Source of the DNA: Pectinatus sp.
Lineage (GTDB): Bacteria; Bacillota; Negativicutes; Selenomonadales; Selenomonadaceae
Reading direction: 5' to 3'
Assembly: GCA_020025075.1 (NCBI GenBank)
Contig: JAHHSR010000003.1
Coordinates: 1 to 63,887, forward strand
DNA length: 63,887 nucleotides
Made by a program: the position numbers and the translations under genes. Positions 48,623 to 56,928 of this stretch are shown piece after piece. The notes below the pieces were generated by a model that was not told the origin of the DNA, did no database searches, and saw nothing but the letters and a program-made list of their open reading frames with translations. Position 1 is the stretch's first letter, and each line of letters opens with the position of its first letter.

Positions 48623-49051
48623 ATGATGAATATTGAGGAAAAATTAGAAAGTGCCATTAAAAGAAGTTTTTTGCAGATATTTGTCATATCCATCTTTTTT
48701 GGATTATTCGGCTATACACTTGTTTTCTTTGTCGGCAATGCACATGAACTGTCTGTTCAGGCGATATTGAAGCATCTTTTGGTATTTTTTTGCGGAACCG
48801 TTTTTTTCAGCTGTGCTTCTTTCTTAGCCATCTGCGCTTTTTTGGTGCCGTATTTGCTCGAGGATACGCTCAAGCGGCGCCTTGCGGCGCGCGCTAAAAA
48901 ATCGGTGGCGGCAGATGAAAAAGAAGCAGGGCTGGAAAAGAAAGATTTTCAAGCTGCAGCTTCCTCGGAGGCACCGGCTGAAGACGTTGAAGCACCTGCA
49001 CCAGAAGAAGTGCCAAACCAAAATGGGCAGCAGGGGGCAGAAAATAGCTAG
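48623..49051 (+). CDS. two-helix membrane protein between cheD and fliA, function unknown
   Basis: About 142 residues. Two hydrophobic helices (about 15-36 and 48-72) and a long acidic, Ala/Glu/Pro-rich cytoplasmic tail from about residue 85 with no recognised domain. I do not recognise the family. The frame opens at 48605 overlapping cheD, but TGGAG at 48609-48613 suits the ATG at 48623 or 48626. In B. subtilis cheD is followed directly by sigD, so this gene is an addition in this lineage; a role in motility is inferred only from its place. Confidence 0.65.
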   Translation: MMNIEEKLESAIKRSFLQIFVISIFFGLFGYTLVFFVGNAHELSVQAILKHLLVFFCGTVFFSCASFLAICAFLVPYLLEDTLKRRLAARAKKSVAADEKEAGLEKKDFQAAASSEAPAEDVEAPAPEEVPNQNGQQGAENS

Positions 49052-49083
49052 TATCTGTTTCGAGCTAAAAAGGGGGTTGCACA

Positions 49084-49854
49084 ATGTCTTTTTCTGCTGG
49101 CGAGCAGCTAGACGATGTCGCTGTGCAAAAGCTGTGGCAGGATTATAAAAAAAACAATGACTTGACGACGCGTAATTGCCTTCTTGAGCACTATTTGCCG
49201 CTCGTTAGCAGCGTGGTGGGGAAGATGTCTTATAATCTTCCCAATCATATTTCACGCGATGATTTGCTCAGCAGCGGTTTTTTTGGTCTCATGGATGCGT
49301 TGCAGCGCTTTGACCTTTCAGCTGGCGTAAAATTTGAATCGTATGCTTTTAGCCGTATCCGCGGCGCAGTACTTGATTATCTGCGCTCTAATGACTGGCT
49401 TTCCGTGTCGCTTAGAAAGCGGATTAAGGCTTATGAGAAGGCTTATACGAGCCTTGAGGCAAGTCTTGGAAGGACACCGGCAAAGTCGGAACTTGCCGAA
49501 GCACTGCAGATTTCCGTCCGCTCTTTGCATGAACTTGAGCTCAATATGAGCATGGCGGCGATGACGCCGCTAGAAGAATATGTAGGCCTTGAATATCTAG
49601 TTGTGCAGGCTGATTGTGAGCAGCCAGAAAAAAATCTTGATAAGAAATTTGTGCAGGAAAAGCTCGCCGAGGCCATCAATAAATTGTCGGATAAAGAAAA
49701 ATTAATTATTTCAATGTATTATTCGGAGCATCTTACGTTTAAGGAAATCAGCTTGGTAATGAATTTGTCAGAAGCGCGGATTAGTCAGCTGCATAAAAAG
49801 GCTGTTTTTTGCCTGCGCGGCTATCTGGAAAGAGTGCGAGCTGATTTCTTTTAA
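49084..49854 (+). CDS. fliA: flagellar sigma factor FliA (sigma-28/SigD)
   Basis: A 256-residue sigma-70 family protein of the FliA/WhiG group. Region 2 has LPLVSSVVGKMSYNLP and SSGFFGLMDALQRFDLSAG followed by FESYAFSRIRGAVLDYLRS. Region 4 has LSDKEKLIISMYYSEHLTF and a helix-turn-helix LSEARISQLHKKA. It directs late flagellar and chemotaxis genes. Its anti-sigma factor FlgM is not in the window. Confidence 0.95.
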   Translation: MSFSAGEQLDDVAVQKLWQDYKKNNDLTTRNCLLEHYLPLVSSVVGKMSYNLPNHISRDDLLSSGFFGLMDALQRFDLSAGVKFESYAFSRIRGAVLDYLRSNDWLSVSLRKRIKAYEKAYTSLEASLGRTPAKSELAEALQISVRSLHELELNMSMAAMTPLEEYVGLEYLVVQADCEQPEKNLDKKFVQEKLAEAINKLSDKEKLIISMYYSEHLTFKEISLVMNLSEARISQLHKKAVFCLRGYLERVRADFF

Positions 49855-49888
49855 TTTACATAAAGAGGTGCATGGGAGGAATGGGATT

Positions 49889-51487
49889 ATGTCCAATCTG
49901 ACAATTGGCAGTAAGCAGGAAGGGTATCTGCTCGAGTTTGAGTCGGATGCTGTTTACCTGACTGCATATCCGCCCGAGGAGAATGGCAGCCCTTTCAGTG
50001 ATGTGACACTTGTCTGCGCTCTTTTGAAAAAGCATGAGGCACCGGACTTTAAAGTTACGGATGTCATAAAGATTTTGCGCGAACATAGCGGCGAGCGCAT
50101 CGAGCTTGCTGCAGGAGAAAAAGCTGAGGAGCTGCCGCTTCCGCTTCCTGGTCTGACGATTAGCCGCGATAAGATGGAAGTGACGCTTTCTTTTGAAAAA
50201 TTGCCAGAAAATATAGATGAGCTCGACAGAAAGATGATTGATGATTTACTCGCCCAAAATAAGGTTGTCTACGGCATCATGCCGGATGAAATTGAGCAAT
50301 TTTTGACTTGTCCTTCGCTTTCCCGTACAGTGGCACGTGGCAAAGCGCAGGTCAATGGGCAAGATGCCTATATTAAGCAGCATATAGATTTTTCGCGTCG
50401 CAATCATCCAAGCGAGCTTGAATATGGCCGGGTAGATTTTAAAAATCTCAATTTGTTCTTTACTGTTTCCAAGGGAGATTTGCTGGCGGAAAGAATCTTG
50501 CAGACAAAGGGTACGGAAGGTACCAATGTCTTTGGACAAGTTGTATCGCCTAAGCCCGGCAAGCCCATTCCTCTCATCAAGGGAAAGAATACGGCAATTA
50601 TTGATGACAATAAGCTCATTGCAGTTATTGATGGCCAAGCCGTTGAGGACGGCAAAACAATTTCTGTTGACCCTAAGCTCGAATTAGAGGGCAGTGTCGA
50701 CTTATCGACGGGAAATATCAACTTTAACGGCATGGTTATTGTCAATGGCAATGTGGCAGATGGCTTTTATGTTAAGACGGATGGCGATGTCAAGGTTAAC
50801 GGCACGGTGAGTGGTACGATTGAGGCGCGCAATGTCTATATCTCGGGTGGTATCTTGGGCGCGCGCAATGGCAGCGTGCGTGCCAAAGAAGATATTTATG
50901 TATCATTTATCGAAAACGGTGATGTCATTGCGCATCGCGATATTTTTGTCAATGACGTCGTACTGCACTCTAAGATTAATGCTGGCCGCAATATTATAGC
51001 CATTAAGGGAAAAGGCCAGATTGTTGGCGGCACGGCGACAGCGGGACTCCTGCTCGATGTCAAGTTCTTAGGTAATCCCGCCAATGTCATTACAAGAGCT
51101 ATTGTGGGAGAAAATCCCGTCATTAAGAGCAAATATGATGTTTTGAAAGAAAAGATATTGCGCGAAAAGCAGGAGCTTGAAAAGATTAGCAGTGCCTTGC
51201 AGATGCTCAATAAAAATCATCTGCCGGACCTCGAGAAAAAGGCAATTCAGCTAAAGAAAATGCAGTTTTCTTTAGCCGGGCAGATTGAAAGGGAAGAAAA
51301 AGAGAAAAAGCAGCTGGAAGATGAAATAGACAAGCTCAGCCGCGCGCGGATTCGCGTCTCAGATATTGTCTTTGCTGGCGTGCGCATTGTGGTGCAGCCT
51401 TATTTTTATACTGTGCAAAATAGGTTTCAGCATACAAGCTTTATTGCCGATACGGCTTCAGAAATGGTCAAAATAGCCCCATATTAA
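49889..51487 (+). CDS. FapA (DUF342) domain protein
   Basis: About 532 residues of the FapA/DUF342 family. A middle region rich in Gly, Asn and Val (about 270-400) has repeats such as NVYISGGILGARNG and KINAGRNIIAIKGKGQIVGG, typical of the right-handed beta-helix of this family. A coiled coil (about 420-485) follows. Such proteins are linked to cell-surface or flagellar regulation in several bacteria, but the biochemical role is unclear. ATG at 49889 follows GGGAGGA; the open frame begins earlier. It lies directly after fliA, suggesting a link with motility. Confidence 0.82.
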   Translation: MSNLTIGSKQEGYLLEFESDAVYLTAYPPEENGSPFSDVTLVCALLKKHEAPDFKVTDVIKILREHSGERIELAAGEKAEELPLPLPGLTISRDKMEVTLSFEKLPENIDELDRKMIDDLLAQNKVVYGIMPDEIEQFLTCPSLSRTVARGKAQVNGQDAYIKQHIDFSRRNHPSELEYGRVDFKNLNLFFTVSKGDLLAERILQTKGTEGTNVFGQVVSPKPGKPIPLIKGKNTAIIDDNKLIAVIDGQAVEDGKTISVDPKLELEGSVDLSTGNINFNGMVIVNGNVADGFYVKTDGDVKVNGTVSGTIEARNVYISGGILGARNGSVRAKEDIYVSFIENGDVIAHRDIFVNDVVLHSKINAGRNIIAIKGKGQIVGGTATAGLLLDVKFLGNPANVITRAIVGENPVIKSKYDVLKEKILREKQELEKISSALQMLNKNHLPDLEKKAIQLKKMQFSLAGQIEREEKEKKQLEDEIDKLSRARIRVSDIVFAGVRIVVQPYFYTVQNRFQHTSFIADTASEMVKIAPY

Positions 51488-51501
51488 AGGGAGATGAGTT
51501 T

Positions 51502-51831
51502 ATGCCTGTTACACCGCTTAGCAATTTACAAGTCATGTTGCCTCAGACTACGGAAGTTGGGCACATGCAGACAAATATGCAGCAGCAGGTCAATATCGCT
51601 CAAGATGCTGGCAATGAGAAGCTGCAAAAAAACGCCGAAGAAAAGCTGTTGGAGGTTAATGGCCGCGATGATGTTGATAATCCGAAGATAAAAGGCGATG
51701 AAAAAAGGCAAAGGCAGCGCCAAAAAAAGCAGCGCCAAAAAGAAAAAGCTACAGCTGCTTTGGAAGAAGAAGAAACGCCGCAAAAGCTTATGGACGCTAT
51801 TCGCGGTCACAATATTGATATAAGCCTCTAA
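51502..51831 (+). CDS. small charged coiled-coil protein, unknown
   Basis: A 109-residue protein with no recognised domain. The N-terminal half is Gln/Met-rich (LQVMLPQTTEVGHMQTNMQQ). The middle has a very basic helix with repeats of QRQKK/QRQKEK (about 70-85), and a short acidic stretch follows. Codon use and a Shine-Dalgarno (AAGGGAGATGAG) support translation. It is co-directional with and 14 bp after the fapA-like gene. Confidence 0.65.
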   Translation: MPVTPLSNLQVMLPQTTEVGHMQTNMQQQVNIAQDAGNEKLQKNAEEKLLEVNGRDDVDNPKIKGDEKRQRQRQKKQRQKEKATAALEEEETPQKLMDAIRGHNIDISL

Positions 51832-51890
51832 CATTATATGCGCGCTTGGCCGCATTTTGGCAGCGGGGCATTATTAGTCGGAGGGGAAAA

Positions 51891-52487
51891 ATGTTTACGG
51901 AGATACTAGGTCTTTTGATTATCATTGGCGCCATTTTCATTTTGTTTTTAAAAAGCAGGACGGAAAGTGTATTGCCAAAGCCGCGCCGCTATGAGCGCCA
52001 GCAAGTTTCTTCGGCGGGAGAGGAACTTCAGGCTCAGCTGGAGCGAACGGGAAATGAAATCCTCATGAAGATTGGACGCGAGATTGACCGCCTCGAGCAG
52101 GCGACACAAGAGGCAGAAAGAACCATTGATAAGCTCAAGAAATACAATGCTTTTTTGGCGGAATACGCCAACCGCGACCTTGCAGATGATAGCCAGAAAG
52201 ATTTTTCATCCCTTCTGCAGTCCGTGGAGAAGCGCCTGGAGGATACGCCGCCGAAGGAGCCGTCGCAAAAGGCACATGTGGATATAGTTTCTGAGCAGCC
52301 GGCACAGCAAAAGCCGATAAAGCCTCCTGTGCCCCAAAGAGAGGTAGATGTCGAGCCTTCCGATACGGCTAAACAGATTTTCGCCCTTTTAGACGAAGGG
52401 CTTGATATAGAGGAAATTTGTCGCCGTATGTCGCTCAGCAAGGGTGCGGTAGAAATGATTGTCAATATGTATCAGCAGAAAAAATGA
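51891..52487 (+). CDS. SwrB-like membrane coiled-coil protein
   Basis: About 198 residues: an N-terminal transmembrane helix (about 3-22), a coiled coil (about 45-110), a Pro-rich linker and a C-terminal helix-turn-helix-like module, LLDEGLDIEEICRRMSLSKG. This matches the layout of B. subtilis SwrB and its location at the end of the fla/che operon after sigD; SwrB helps the FliP/type III apparatus mature. Sequence similarity is weak, so the call rests on architecture and synteny. ATG at 51891 follows GGAGGGG; a bidirectional terminator follows. Confidence 0.7.
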   Translation: MFTEILGLLIIIGAIFILFLKSRTESVLPKPRRYERQQVSSAGEELQAQLERTGNEILMKIGREIDRLEQATQEAERTIDKLKKYNAFLAEYANRDLADDSQKDFSSLLQSVEKRLEDTPPKEPSQKAHVDIVSEQPAQQKPIKPPVPQREVDVEPSDTAKQIFALLDEGLDIEEICRRMSLSKGAVEMIVNMYQQKK

Positions 52488-52492
52488 CAATA

Positions 52493-52522
52493 AAAAAGGC
52501 AGCCTTTAAGGCTGCCTTTTTT
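52493..52522. terminator. bidirectional terminator between the fla/che cluster and the 5'-nucleotidase
   Basis: AAAAAAGGCAGCC pairs with GGCTGCCTTTTTT around TTTAA. The stem has A and T runs on both sides, so it can end both the rightward flagellar transcript and the leftward nucleotidase transcript. Confidence 0.9.
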
Positions 52523-52529
52523 GTGCATA

Positions 52530-54080
52530 CTAAGCGGCAATTTTGGTACTTTTAGCACCTAAGACATCAATGCGGGCCTTATCGATGCCGTGAATGCCTT
52601 CTTTTTGCAGATATTTGATGAGTGCCTCTTCACAGGAACCGTACTCGCCGATTAATTTGGCGCCCTTGAGCATTGTATAGCCATCGCCGCCCACGAGCAT
52701 GAAGTCCGTGGCGCTCATGGAATAGCTCTTTTGCAATTTTAACGGCTTGCCATCGACGTAGACGTTGCTGACGCGGCTACCGGGCGCTTTTTGCGGGTCA
52801 AAGCTGAATGTGACGCCGCTTACTTGTAAAAAGCCGCCAAAGGAAATGGGATATTTAGCTACGGAGTGTTCAAGTACGCTCAGAAGCGTTTGACCAGAAA
52901 CGGATACTTTCTTTATCGTGTTGCCAAATGGCAAGATGGCAAGTGCTTCGCCCTTAGTTACGGGACCTTTGGCGAGCGAGCTGCGGATAGAGCCGCCATT
53001 GACAAATGCGACATCGGAATTTGTATCATAGCGAATGGCGTCGGCAACGAGATTGCCGAGCTTGGTCTCTCTCGTTCTGACCATTTCGTTGCTGCTAGGC
53101 AAGAAAGTATTGCTTTGGGCAACAAAGCTTTCAAAATAAGGCTTATTTTTTTGCTGTAGGGTCTTTATTTCCGCTGTGACTTTAGCATCGGGGGTGCTGG
53201 CGATGGCTTTTAATTGAGCATTGTCTAAAAGCTGGGCGCTGCTAGATACGACCTTATCGCCTTTTATCGTCAATTTGACGAGCCCTAAGTAGTGGTCATA
53301 GTAGCCCGTCTGGGCAATCAAGGTATTGCCGACGCGGATGCCATGCTCTAAAACGGTATGGCTGTGTCCATCGATGATGACGTTAATCCCCTTGACATTT
53401 TGCGCAATCTTTTTACTGGTAAAGCGGGAATTTGGGTCAACCCCCATGTGCATAATGGCGACGATGATGTCACACTTAGGACGCAATTCGCGTACCATTT
53501 TTTTAGCGACCGTGATGGGATTTAGAAAATGGACATTTTTGACGCCGGACGGGTTTGACTTAAAAGCCGTTTCTGGTGTGGTGAGGCCGAAAACGCCAAC
53601 TTTGAGACCATTTAAGTCAAAAATTTTATAAGGGGCAAAAAGCAATTTGCCTGTTTTGGCATCTACCACATTGGCGCTCAAGACGGAAAAGTTAAGCTGG
53701 GGTGCGAGCTTTTGCAGCTGCTTGGAGCCATAGTCAAAATCGTGATTGCCGGGGGACATGGCATTATAGCCCATAGCATTGATAATCGGCACGAGATTTT
53801 GCCCTCTGCTGATATTGATGAGCGGCTGCCCGTGGAAAGTATCGCCGGCATCCAGAAAAAGCGTGTCGGGATTTTCCAGGCGAATTTTTTTTACCGCCGC
53901 GGCAATTTCGGCAAAGCCAATGGAACGGCCGCGGTCATCGCCTGGCAAGATACGGCAATGCGTATCATTCGTGTGCAGGATGAAGAGCTGAACCTCATTT
54001 GGCGTAGCTGCCAGGCAGGTGAGGCTGGAACAAAAGAAAAGACAGAAGAACATAATAAGATAGCGTAGAACTTTTTTCAC
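52530..54080 (-). CDS. secreted 5'-nucleotidase / metallophosphoesterase (UshA family)
   Basis: A 516-residue exported hydrolase with a signal peptide (about 1-25) ending LTCLAATP. The N-terminal metallophosphatase domain has LHTNDTHCR, FLDAGDTFHG, SPGNHDFDYG and IIDGHSHTVLEHG, the metal-binding motifs of the UshA/YfkN group. The C-terminal 5'-nucleotidase domain has GNLVADAIRYDTNSDVAFVN and VGGDGYTML. It probably cleaves nucleotides outside the cytoplasm to recover nucleoside and phosphate. It is monocistronic, with a promoter candidate (extended -10) at 54117-54125. Confidence 0.92.
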   Translation of the reverse strand: MKKVLRYLIMFFCLFFCSSLTCLAATPNEVQLFILHTNDTHCRILPGDDRGRSIGFAEIAAAVKKIRLENPDTLFLDAGDTFHGQPLINISRGQNLVPIINAMGYNAMSPGNHDFDYGSKQLQKLAPQLNFSVLSANVVDAKTGKLLFAPYKIFDLNGLKVGVFGLTTPETAFKSNPSGVKNVHFLNPITVAKKMVRELRPKCDIIVAIMHMGVDPNSRFTSKKIAQNVKGINVIIDGHSHTVLEHGIRVGNTLIAQTGYYDHYLGLVKLTIKGDKVVSSSAQLLDNAQLKAIASTPDAKVTAEIKTLQQKNKPYFESFVAQSNTFLPSSNEMVRTRETKLGNLVADAIRYDTNSDVAFVNGGSIRSSLAKGPVTKGEALAILPFGNTIKKVSVSGQTLLSVLEHSVAKYPISFGGFLQVSGVTFSFDPQKAPGSRVSNVYVDGKPLKLQKSYSMSATDFMLVGGDGYTMLKGAKLIGEYGSCEEALIKYLQKEGIHGIDKARIDVLGAKSTKIAA

Positions 54081-54116
54081 ATAAATGCCTCCTTTTAAAA
54101 TTGTCAGTACATTTTT

Positions 54117-54125
54117 ATTATAGCA
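54117..54125 (-). promoter_or_regulatory. extended -10 promoter of the 5'-nucleotidase gene
   Basis: On the minus strand TGCTATAAT forms an extended -10 element about 37 bp upstream of the start at 54080. AAAAGGAGG is the ribosome binding site. Confidence 0.5.
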
Positions 54126-54137
54126 CTTTAAGGCATA

Positions 54138-54168
54138 AAAATAACGCCACGTTTTAACGTGGCGTTAC
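54138..54168 (-). terminator. intrinsic terminator after the minus-strand deacetylase
   Basis: AACGCCACG and CGTGGCGTT form a nine-pair hairpin around TTTTAA. On the minus strand it is followed by ATTTTTATG, just past the deacetylase stop codon. Confidence 0.85.
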
Positions 54169-54170
54169 TT

Positions 54171-54980
54171 TTATCCTTTTACCCAGCCAAGCTTTTCAAA
54201 GACAGGCAGGTAGAGAAGTCTTTGGTAGAAGGAGTGGAAAGTATTTCCTGTATGGAAGACTGGCACGCGTTCTAAGGCGAAAAGGTTGCTTGAATTATCA
54301 ACGGTGCCGTACTTTATTGTAAATGCGCCGCGATAGCCGGCGTCTTTTAAAATCTGCGCAATATAAAGGTTATATGTACCGGTAGGGTAGGCAAAATAAT
54401 AGGTGTTTTGGTGCAGCTTCTCATCCAAGGTTTTTTTCGACTGCACGACTTCAGCCTTTATCTGTTCACTCGTGAGTTCCGTCAAAGATTTGTGCGAGAC
54501 TGTGTGGGACTCGATGAAAAAGCCTTCCTTTTTCAGTTCGCGGCACTGTGCCCAAGTAAGATAATTGGGATATTTGCCGACAAGTCCTGTAACGACGAAA
54601 ATAGTGGCGGTAAAGCCGTACTTTTTCAAGATGGGATAGGCATTTTTGTAATTATCTTCATAGCCGTCATCGAAGGTGATGAGAACAGGCTTTGCCGGCA
54701 GGGCTGTTCCCTTGGTGAGGTGGTTATAGAGCATATCCGGCGTAATAATATTGTAGTGATTATCCTTTAGGTATTTCATCTGGCGGTCAAAATCAGAAGG
54801 CGTGACGGAAAGCGAGATGTTCATGTTGTCTATTTTATGATAGTTGAGCACAATGATACCCGGGTTGTCGGGCGTGTGTGCCAAAGTGTGTGGCAGGGCA
54901 AGTCGTGGGCCTGCTAGGCAAAGTGGCAAAAGACATAAAAAAAACAGCAGGAGTATTTTCTTGCATACGGAAAACTTCAT
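54171..54980 (-). CDS. exported polysaccharide deacetylase (NodB family)
   Basis: A 269-residue carbohydrate esterase 4 family protein with an N-terminal signal or anchor helix (about 8-25). NodB motifs are VLITFDDGYEDN (metal and base aspartates), SHTVSHKSLTEL (metal histidines) and YFAYPTGTYN. YHKIDNMNISLSV near the N terminus is typical of PgaB/IcaB-like or peptidoglycan-type deacetylases. The likely substrate is an N-acetylated surface or cell-wall glycan; which one cannot be told. Divergent from birA. Confidence 0.88.
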   Translation of the reverse strand: MKFSVCKKILLLFFLCLLPLCLAGPRLALPHTLAHTPDNPGIIVLNYHKIDNMNISLSVTPSDFDRQMKYLKDNHYNIITPDMLYNHLTKGTALPAKPVLITFDDGYEDNYKNAYPILKKYGFTATIFVVTGLVGKYPNYLTWAQCRELKKEGFFIESHTVSHKSLTELTSEQIKAEVVQSKKTLDEKLHQNTYYFAYPTGTYNLYIAQILKDAGYRGAFTIKYGTVDNSSNLFALERVPVFHTGNTFHSFYQRLLYLPVFEKLGWVKG

Positions 54981-55064
54981 CTGGTAGGATATTTCTCCTT
55001 CCTGAAATATAAATATTCAAATCATATTATAACAAGATTGATTTAATTTTGCCAGCGCAAATTC

Positions 55065-55093
55065 TTGCTAAAATAAAATTGATAGGTTATTAT
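55065..55093 (+). promoter_or_regulatory. sigma-A promoter for birA-coaX-dusB
   Basis: TTGCTA (55065-55070) and TATTAT (55088-55093) are 17 bp apart. The expected start site near 55100 leaves a leader of about 65 nt. A minus-strand TATAAT for the deacetylase lies near 55026. Confidence 0.6.
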
Positions 55094-55166
55094 AAACTAA
55101 GATTATTTCGGATAAGGATGAAATAATGAAAAATCATGAGGGAAATTATGGTGGAGATGAAATAAA

Positions 55167-56144
55167 TTGCGTTCTGAAATTTTAGCAATCTTGCGCCAGG
55201 CGGGTGAAAAATATGTTTCGGGCGCGGATTTAGCACGTCGCCTGAATGTATCGCGCACGGCAGTCTGGAAGCATATTTGCTCTTTAAAAGATGATGGATA
55301 CGAGATAGACAGCAAGTCGCGCAATGGCTATCGCATTGTAAATGCGCCCGATTTGCTCTTGCCCGAAGAAATTGTGCCGCTTTTGAGTACGCAGTCATTT
55401 GGCAAGAAGATAAGGTATGGCCAGCTTATGGGCTCGACAAATGATGTTGCCAAGAAAATGGCTATAGAAGGGTCTCCGGAAGGTACGCTCGTCATCTGTG
55501 AGGAGCAAGGAAGCGGCCGGGGGCGGCTTTCGCGCGGCTGGTATTCGCCAGCGGCAAAGGGAATATGGGCTTCTTTGATTTTGCGCCCGCCATTTTTGCC
55601 GCAGGGGGCGCCTAAGTGCACGCTGCTTGCAGCGGTGGCAATTGCCGAAGCAATAAAGGAGCAGACCGGCGTAAAGGTGGGCATTAAATGGCCCAATGAT
55701 ATTTTGTATGAAGGGAAAAAACTCGTCGGCATATTGACGGAAATGAATGCTGAGATGGACCGCATAAATTATGTGGTCGTCGGTTTTGGCATTAATGTCA
55801 GCACGAAAAAAGAGGAATTTCCCTCAGAATTAGAGAATATCGCCACATCTTTAGAACAGATAACAAAAAGCCATATTTGTCGCCAGCAGCTCTTGGCAGC
55901 GATTTTGGCTAAATTTGAGCAAAATTATGTTAAGGTATGTGAGCAGGGCTTTGGCGAGGTAATGGAAAAATGGCAGCGCTATTCCATTACCTTAGGGCAA
56001 AAAATAAAGGTCATCGGCATCGATGAGGTATTTTATGGCGAGGCGTGCGCCCTTGATGATTTTGGCGCACTGCTGGTCAAGACGCCGCAGGGCATCAGAA
56101 GGGTGCTTGCTGGCGATGTATCCGTCAGGTCAAGTGATAAATAA
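55167..56144 (+). CDS. birA: biotin-protein ligase / biotin operon repressor BirA
   Basis: A 325-residue class II BirA. The N-terminal winged helix (LARRLNVSRTAVWKHI) is followed by the ligase core with EEQGSGRGRLSRGW, VGIKWPNDILY and LVGILTEMNAE, and a small C-terminal SH3-like domain. It attaches biotin to carboxylase carrier proteins and, with biotinyl-AMP bound, represses biotin genes. TTG start 8 bp after GGAGAT. Confidence 0.95.
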   Translation: MRSEILAILRQAGEKYVSGADLARRLNVSRTAVWKHICSLKDDGYEIDSKSRNGYRIVNAPDLLLPEEIVPLLSTQSFGKKIRYGQLMGSTNDVAKKMAIEGSPEGTLVICEEQGSGRGRLSRGWYSPAAKGIWASLILRPPFLPQGAPKCTLLAAVAIAEAIKEQTGVKVGIKWPNDILYEGKKLVGILTEMNAEMDRINYVVVGFGINVSTKKEEFPSELENIATSLEQITKSHICRQQLLAAILAKFEQNYVKVCEQGFGEVMEKWQRYSITLGQKIKVIGIDEVFYGEACALDDFGALLVKTPQGIRRVLAGDVSVRSSDK

Positions 56145-56163
56145 AGCAAGCGGAGGAGAAAAA

Positions 56164-56928
56164 ATGCTTTTAGTTTTTGATATTGGCAATAGCAACATTG
56201 TTTTGGGAACTTACGAAGGGAAAAAGCTGCTGCACCATTGGCGTATTTCGACGGATAGGCAAAAGACGGGCGATGAATATGGCATGCTCATCAATGAGCT
56301 CTTTCGGTTTCAGGGCATCTCTATGAATGATATTACGGCTATTATCATTTCGTCGGTTGTTCCGCCTCTTGTGGTGCCAATAGTAAAGATGTGTGAGCGC
56401 TATTTTAAGGTCAAGCCGCTCATTGTTGGTCCCGGCATCAAGACGGGGATTAAGCTTAAATATGAAAATCCGCGCGATATTGGCGCCGACCGCATCGTAA
56501 ATGTCATTGGCGCGCACGAGCAGTTCGGCGGCCCGCTCATTGTCATCGATATCGGCACAGCGACAACTTTTGACGTTGTTAATGAAAAGGGCGACTTTTT
56601 GGGCGGTGCTATTGCGCCGGGCATCAGCATCTCGATGGAAGCGCTGTTTCAGAGGACGGCCAAGCTGCCCCGCATTGAACTTGTAACGCCAAAGACGACC
56701 ATTTGCCATAATACGATAGCGGGGATTCAAGCCGGCATAATCTTTGGTGCCGTGGGACAAATAGATGGCATTGTCAATAAGATAAAGCAGGAAATGAAAC
56801 AGGAAATGAAAGTCGTCGCAACGGGCGGACTGGCCAATCTCATTGCGCGCGAGTCCCGCACCATCGACAAGACGGACCACTTTTTGACTTTGACGGGGCT
56901 TAGGGTGCTTTATGAACGAAACAGCTAA
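56164..56928 (+). CDS. coaX: type III pantothenate kinase
   Basis: A 254-residue CoaX, which makes 4'-phosphopantothenate, the first step to CoA, without feedback inhibition by CoA. Motifs: phosphate-binding LLVFDIGNSNIVLG, NPRDIGADRIVNVIG and VIDIGTATTFDVV, then GAIAPGISISMEALF. ATG at 56164 follows GGAGGAG; the frame is open upstream within birA but that part is out of family. It overlaps dusB by 17 bp. Confidence 0.95.
   Translation: MLLVFDIGNSNIVLGTYEGKKLLHHWRISTDRQKTGDEYGMLINELFRFQGISMNDITAIIISSVVPPLVVPIVKMCERYFKVKPLIVGPGIKTGIKLKYENPRDIGADRIVNVIGAHEQFGGPLIVIDIGTATTFDVVNEKGDFLGGAIAPGISISMEALFQRTAKLPRIELVTPKTTICHNTIAGIQAGIIFGAVGQIDGIVNKIKQEMKQEMKVVATGGLANLIARESRTIDKTDHFLTLTGLRVLYERNS

Noticed and set aside
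56023-56163. N-terminal extension of coaX
   Set aside because: It overlaps the end of birA and precedes a good GGAGGAG site and the family start MLLVFDIGN.
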